From QHBQ01 sp038230695 (lineage in GTDB: Bacteria; Chloroflexota; Chloroflexia; QHBQ01), in the NCBI GenBank assembly GCA_038230695.1, contig JBBRMT010000212.1, positions 1-8,565 on the forward strand: DNA of 8,565 nucleotides, read 5' to 3'. Position numbers and translations under genes: made by a program. Below the pieces are notes generated by a model. The model was not told the DNA's origin, ran no database searches, and saw only the letters and a list, made by a program, of their open reading frames with translations. The first letter of the stretch is position 1. The number at the start of each line of letters is the position of its first letter. Shown piece by piece: positions 7,221 through 8,565 of the stretch.

Positions 7221-7880
7221 CTATATCTGCGTGGTGTGGAAGTAGCTGCTGGTCTTGCTGTCGTACTGGTAGAAGTAGAGGCTATACTGATTGTAACCGG
7301 CGGTAGCGCCCAGGGCGAAGGCTAGCGCCACCGGCCCGTTGAAGAACAGGTGGATGCGCTTGCTGCCATGCTCCTTCAAAAACTCAAGCAGCCGCTTGAA
7401 GCTGGCAACCATCTCCTCCCAAGCTTCTACACTGGTGGGTAGCCGCTCGGTCTGGCGGGGATGAGGGGCGTTGGTGACTACGAAGATGTCCCATTCCAGG
7501 TGCAGCTCGTTGTACACGAAATTATGTACCTGTGGGGTGATTGGCCCATTGATCGGGAAGACGATGGCGGTATCATCGTGTTCGACTTGCAGCTTCTTGT
7601 CGAAGCCGCCGTCTAGCCGCCACTGCCATACCCTCTTTATCACCCCTGGTCGAGGGTTCGCCTTCTTCTGCGGAGGCACGGTCGCGGGCGTGGCGGCATC
7701 CGCTTTGACCTGCTCGATGAGTTCTGGCAGCTTCTCGAACTCCGGTGTCTGACCGCCCAGCACCACCACCAGCGTCTCAACGTTGACCTGATTGATATTG
7801 TTGCCAACCGCAGTATTGCCATCGGTGGCTGCTACGTTGCCGACAACGATCCCCGTAGGCTCCTCATGTGCGTTAGCCAT
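7221..7880 (-). CDS. small SAVED-like protein, candidate cyclic-oligonucleotide sensor
   Basis: A 219-residue soluble protein with no signal peptide or membrane segment. Residues 8-40 are a glycine/asparagine-rich strand-like stretch (GIVVGNV, DGNTAVGNNINQVNV) ending in hydrophobic LVVVLGG; 41-80 is a proline/alanine-rich linker. Residues 81-219 resemble the C-terminal part of SAVED domains: WDIFVVTNAP, then a helix (EAWEEMVASFKRLLEFLKEH), IHLFFNGPVALAFALGATAG (176-195) and YSLYFYQYD near the end. SAVED domains in CBASS and in type III effectors such as CalpL bind cyclic oligonucleotides. A sensor of the cyclic oligoadenylate made by the adjacent Cmr2 is my inference. No nuclease, protease, TIR or membrane effector part is seen. 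The ATG has AGGAGG ten bases upstream. The family call rests on pattern recall, not a search; another Rossmann-like fold is possible. Confidence 0.6.
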   Translation of the reverse strand: MANAHEEPTGIVVGNVAATDGNTAVGNNINQVNVETLVVVLGGQTPEFEKLPELIEQVKADAATPATVPPQKKANPRPGVIKRVWQWRLDGGFDKKLQVEHDDTAIVFPINGPITPQVHNFVYNELHLEWDIFVVTNAPHPRQTERLPTSVEAWEEMVASFKRLLEFLKEHGSKRIHLFFNGPVALAFALGATAGYNQYSLYFYQYDSKTSSYFHTTQI

Positions 7881-7890
7881 CCAGTTTGTT

Positions 7891-7896
7891 CCTCCT
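7891..7896 (-). promoter_or_regulatory. Shine-Dalgarno site of the SAVED-like gene
   Basis: Minus-strand AGGAGG lies ten bases before the ATG at 7880. The spacing is slightly long but no closer in-frame start exists, so it supports 7880 as the start. Confidence 0.6.
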
Positions 7897-7943
7897 GGCT
7901 AAATGATACGATATGCAGCACATCACGCACTGATATCCGGCAC

Positions 7944-7972
7944 ATTATACAAGTGGGTTAGCTACAAAGCAA
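7944..7972 (-). promoter_or_regulatory. candidate promoter of the SAVED-like gene
   Basis: The minus strand has a perfect TATAAT (7949-7944) with TTGCTT (7972-7967) 17 bases upstream. The -10 is consensus, the -35 matches only three of six. Transcription would start near 7937, giving a leader of about 57 bases. This makes transcription of the gene independent of the CRISPR array further upstream on the same strand. Confidence 0.45.
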
Positions 7973-7985
7973 GCGCCCCTCTCAG

Positions 7986-8031
7986 CTACCCCAGGTATAT
8001 AGGAACCGACGCTGCTACAAGACAACGTCGG
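7986..8031. repeat. 46-base hairpin repeat, copy 1
   Basis: This copy begins CTACCCCAGG and contains CCGACGCTGC and AACGTCGG. It matches copy 2 at 8228-8273 in the same orientation at 36 of 46 positions by direct comparison without gaps. CCGACG (8006-8011) and CGTCGG (8026-8031) form a six-base-pair stem. It lies just upstream of the predicted promoter of the SAVED-like gene. Confidence 0.6.
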
Positions 8032-8100
8032 CCAAATCTGCTTCATCTGCTGTGCAAATCCGCTGGCTGGTCTTCCCCACCAACTGGCGGGTGGTTAGAA

Positions 8101-8134
8101 TCGCGGAAGACGCGGAACGGTCGCGGAAGACGCG
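8101..8134. repeat. 14-base direct repeat, two copies 20 bases apart
   Basis: TCGCGGAAGACGCG occurs exactly at 8101-8114 and 8121-8134, separated by GAACGG. It forms the inner part of the left arm of the inverted-repeat element. Confidence 0.7.
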
Positions 8135-8184
8135 AAAGATGTCTGGCAGCCGCGAAGCCCAATTGAACCCTGGTGCGCCGCATG

Positions 8185-8205
8185 GGGGCGTATGCCATGC
8201 GCCCC
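8185..8205. repeat. imperfect palindrome in the intergenic element
   Basis: GGGGCGTAT (8185-8193) faces ATGCGCCCC (8197-8205), pairing at eight of nine positions with one T-G wobble, around a three-base centre. It is REP-like in form. Function is unknown. Confidence 0.5.
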
Positions 8206-8227
8206 TACACACCACCGCACCGCCGCT

Positions 8228-8273
8228 CTACCCCAGGCATAAGAAAACCGACGCTGCAACGCCGCAACGTCGG
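8228..8273. repeat. 46-base hairpin repeat, copy 2
   Basis: Second copy of the repeat at 7986-8031, same orientation, again starting CTACCCCAGG and ending AACGTCGG. Unlike copy 1 its stem is extended by flanking A and T runs (see the terminator-like hairpin at 8243-8278). The two copies show that this is a dispersed element rather than a unique structure. Confidence 0.6.
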
Positions 8274-8278
8274 TTTTC
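8243..8278. terminator. terminator-like hairpin, possibly bidirectional
   Basis: GAAAACCGACG (8243-8253) pairs perfectly with CGTCGGTTTTC (8268-8278), an 11-base-pair stem, with a further TGC/GCA pairing inside the loop. The stem has A4 on one side and T4 on the other, so either strand reads as a GC-rich stem followed by a short U-run. It lies 40 bases beyond the last CRISPR repeat; if the array is transcribed on the minus strand, as the repeat suggests, this would end the pre-crRNA before the SAVED-like gene. The U-run is short, so termination is inferred. Confidence 0.4.
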
Positions 8279-8317
8279 CGTGTTCTCCGTGTCTTTCTCC
8301 GCGTCGTCCGTGATTCT

Positions 8318-8354
8318 AACACATTGCCCTCTACGTCGGGCTGGGGATTGCAAC
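8318..8354 (-). repeat. degenerate terminal CRISPR repeat
   Basis: From 8325 onward this copy is identical to the repeat at 8395-8431. Its first seven plus-strand bases read AACACAT instead of GTTTCAA, so the tag end of the repeat (the crRNA 3' side here) is lost. Leader-distal repeats are often degenerate, which agrees with the minus-strand orientation. The replaced bases coincide with the right end of the inverted-repeat element. Confidence 0.8.
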
Positions 8355-8565
8355 AGAACGTCAAGGGGCAGACAGTCAACGGTCAGGCAATCAAGTTTCA
8401 ATGCCCTCTACGTCGGGCTGGGGATTGCAACGGCTCTCCGAAACCACCGTCGAGTTCGGCGTAACCGGTTTCAATGCCCTCACCATCGGGCTGGGGATTG
8501 CAACAATCGAAGCGCCTGAACCGAGACCGATAGCATCGCTAGCTCAGTTTCAATGCCCTCACCAT
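8318..8565 (-). CRISPR. end of a CRISPR array (four repeats, three spacers visible)
   Basis: Repeats are 37 bases: a degenerate one at 8318-8354, full ones at 8395-8431 and 8468-8504, and 19 bases of another at 8547-8565 running out of the window. Spacers are 40 (8355-8394), 36 (8432-8467) and 42 bases (8505-8546); such length spread is usual for type III-linked arrays. The plus-strand repeat begins GTTTCAATGCCCTC and ends GGGGATTGCAAC, with GCCC/GGGC able to pair around an eight-base loop. Read on the minus strand the repeat ends ATTGAAAC, the usual eight-base 5' tag of Cmr crRNAs, so I place transcription on the minus strand, toward the cmr genes. The degenerate repeat is then the leader-distal end; the leader lies outside the window. 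Two repeats have TACG and two have ACCA in the loop. Confidence 0.93.

Larger units (their letters stand above)
7881..8317. other. repeat-rich intergenic region without a supported gene
   Basis: Between the SAVED-like start and the CRISPR array there is no believable coding frame. Open frames exist on both strands (for example plus 7903-8166 and 8052-8519), but they run through hairpins, short direct repeats and even CRISPR repeats, lack good ribosome sites, and give arginine-rich, low-quality translations. What the region holds is the leader and promoter of the SAVED-like gene, two copies of a 46-base hairpin repeat, and an element bounded by inverted repeats. These are listed separately. 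Confidence 0.6.
8094..8320. mobile_element. MITE-like element abutting the CRISPR array
   Basis: The 23 bases at 8094-8116 and the reverse complement of 8298-8320 agree at 21 of 23 positions; both start GTTAGAATC outward-in. Inside the left arm a 14-base unit (TCGCGGAAGACGCG) is repeated at 8101 and 8121; the right arm has similar CCGTG/TCTCC repeats. The 227-base interval also holds an inverted repeat (8185-8205) and hairpin repeat copy 2. It has no coding capacity for a transposase, so it would be a non-autonomous element, or an imperfect intergenic repeat cluster of the kind built from ACGGAGA-like units. I see no target-site duplication at the ends. The right end overlaps the first three bases of the degenerate CRISPR repeat. 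Confidence 0.4.

Noticed and set aside
8004..8035. tRNA or small structured RNA at the first hairpin repeat
   Set aside because: No cloverleaf, T-arm motif or CCA-like end; only a six-base-pair stem is supported.
7903..8166. Plus-strand open frame of 87 codons whose product resembles part of the 8052-8519 frame (YPRxxxTDAATxQRR)
   Set aside because: The resemblance comes from the two copies of the 46-base hairpin repeat, not from protein homology; no good start site.
8318..8354. Degenerate repeat as the leader-proximal end of the array
   Set aside because: The minus-strand repeat ends in the canonical ATTGAAAC tag and terminal degeneracy is typical of the leader-distal end; no AT-rich leader lies to the left.
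8052..8519. Plus-strand open frame of 155 codons
   Set aside because: It runs through the intergenic inverted repeats and two CRISPR repeats, producing repeated peptides from repeat DNA; not a gene.

Overview
The window holds a complete type III-B (Cmr) CRISPR-Cas effector operon, one small adjacent gene that looks like a SAVED-domain protein, and one end of a CRISPR array. The DNA is GC-rich, starts include GTG and TTG, and the intergenic DNA carries short inverted repeats of the kind common in environmental bacteria. A bacterium is certain from gene style and Shine-Dalgarno sites. Chloroflexota (filamentous phototroph relatives) is my guess for the lineage, with low confidence and no marker gene to prove it.

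Layout, reading the minus strand from right to left: the end of a CRISPR array (8318-8565, continuing out of the window); a 437-base repeat-rich spacer (7881-8317) with an inverted-repeat-bounded element abutting the last repeat; a SAVED-like gene (7221-7880) with its own promoter; a 251-base gap with a second good promoter (7047-7075); then cmr1, cmr2/cas10, cmr3, cmr4, cmr5 and cmr6 in canonical order (6969 down to 114). The cmr genes are joined by start/stop overlaps of 1 to 4 bases, so they should be translated as one coupled transcript. Positions 1-67 may hold the start of a further minus-strand gene.

How it would work: Cmr1-Cmr6 assemble on a crRNA and bind complementary phage RNA; Cmr4 keeps the aspartate that cuts target RNA. 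Cmr2 keeps an intact GGDD cyclase motif but has no N-terminal HD nuclease domain and no cysteine cluster, so the predicted immune output is cyclic oligoadenylate signalling rather than DNA cutting by Cmr2. The neighbouring SAVED-like protein is the obvious candidate sensor of that signal, yet it carries no recognisable effector domain. That pairing is the most interesting point of the window. No cas6, cas1, cas2, csm6/csx1 or ring nuclease gene is visible here, so crRNA processing, adaptation and any catalytic effector must lie elsewhere.
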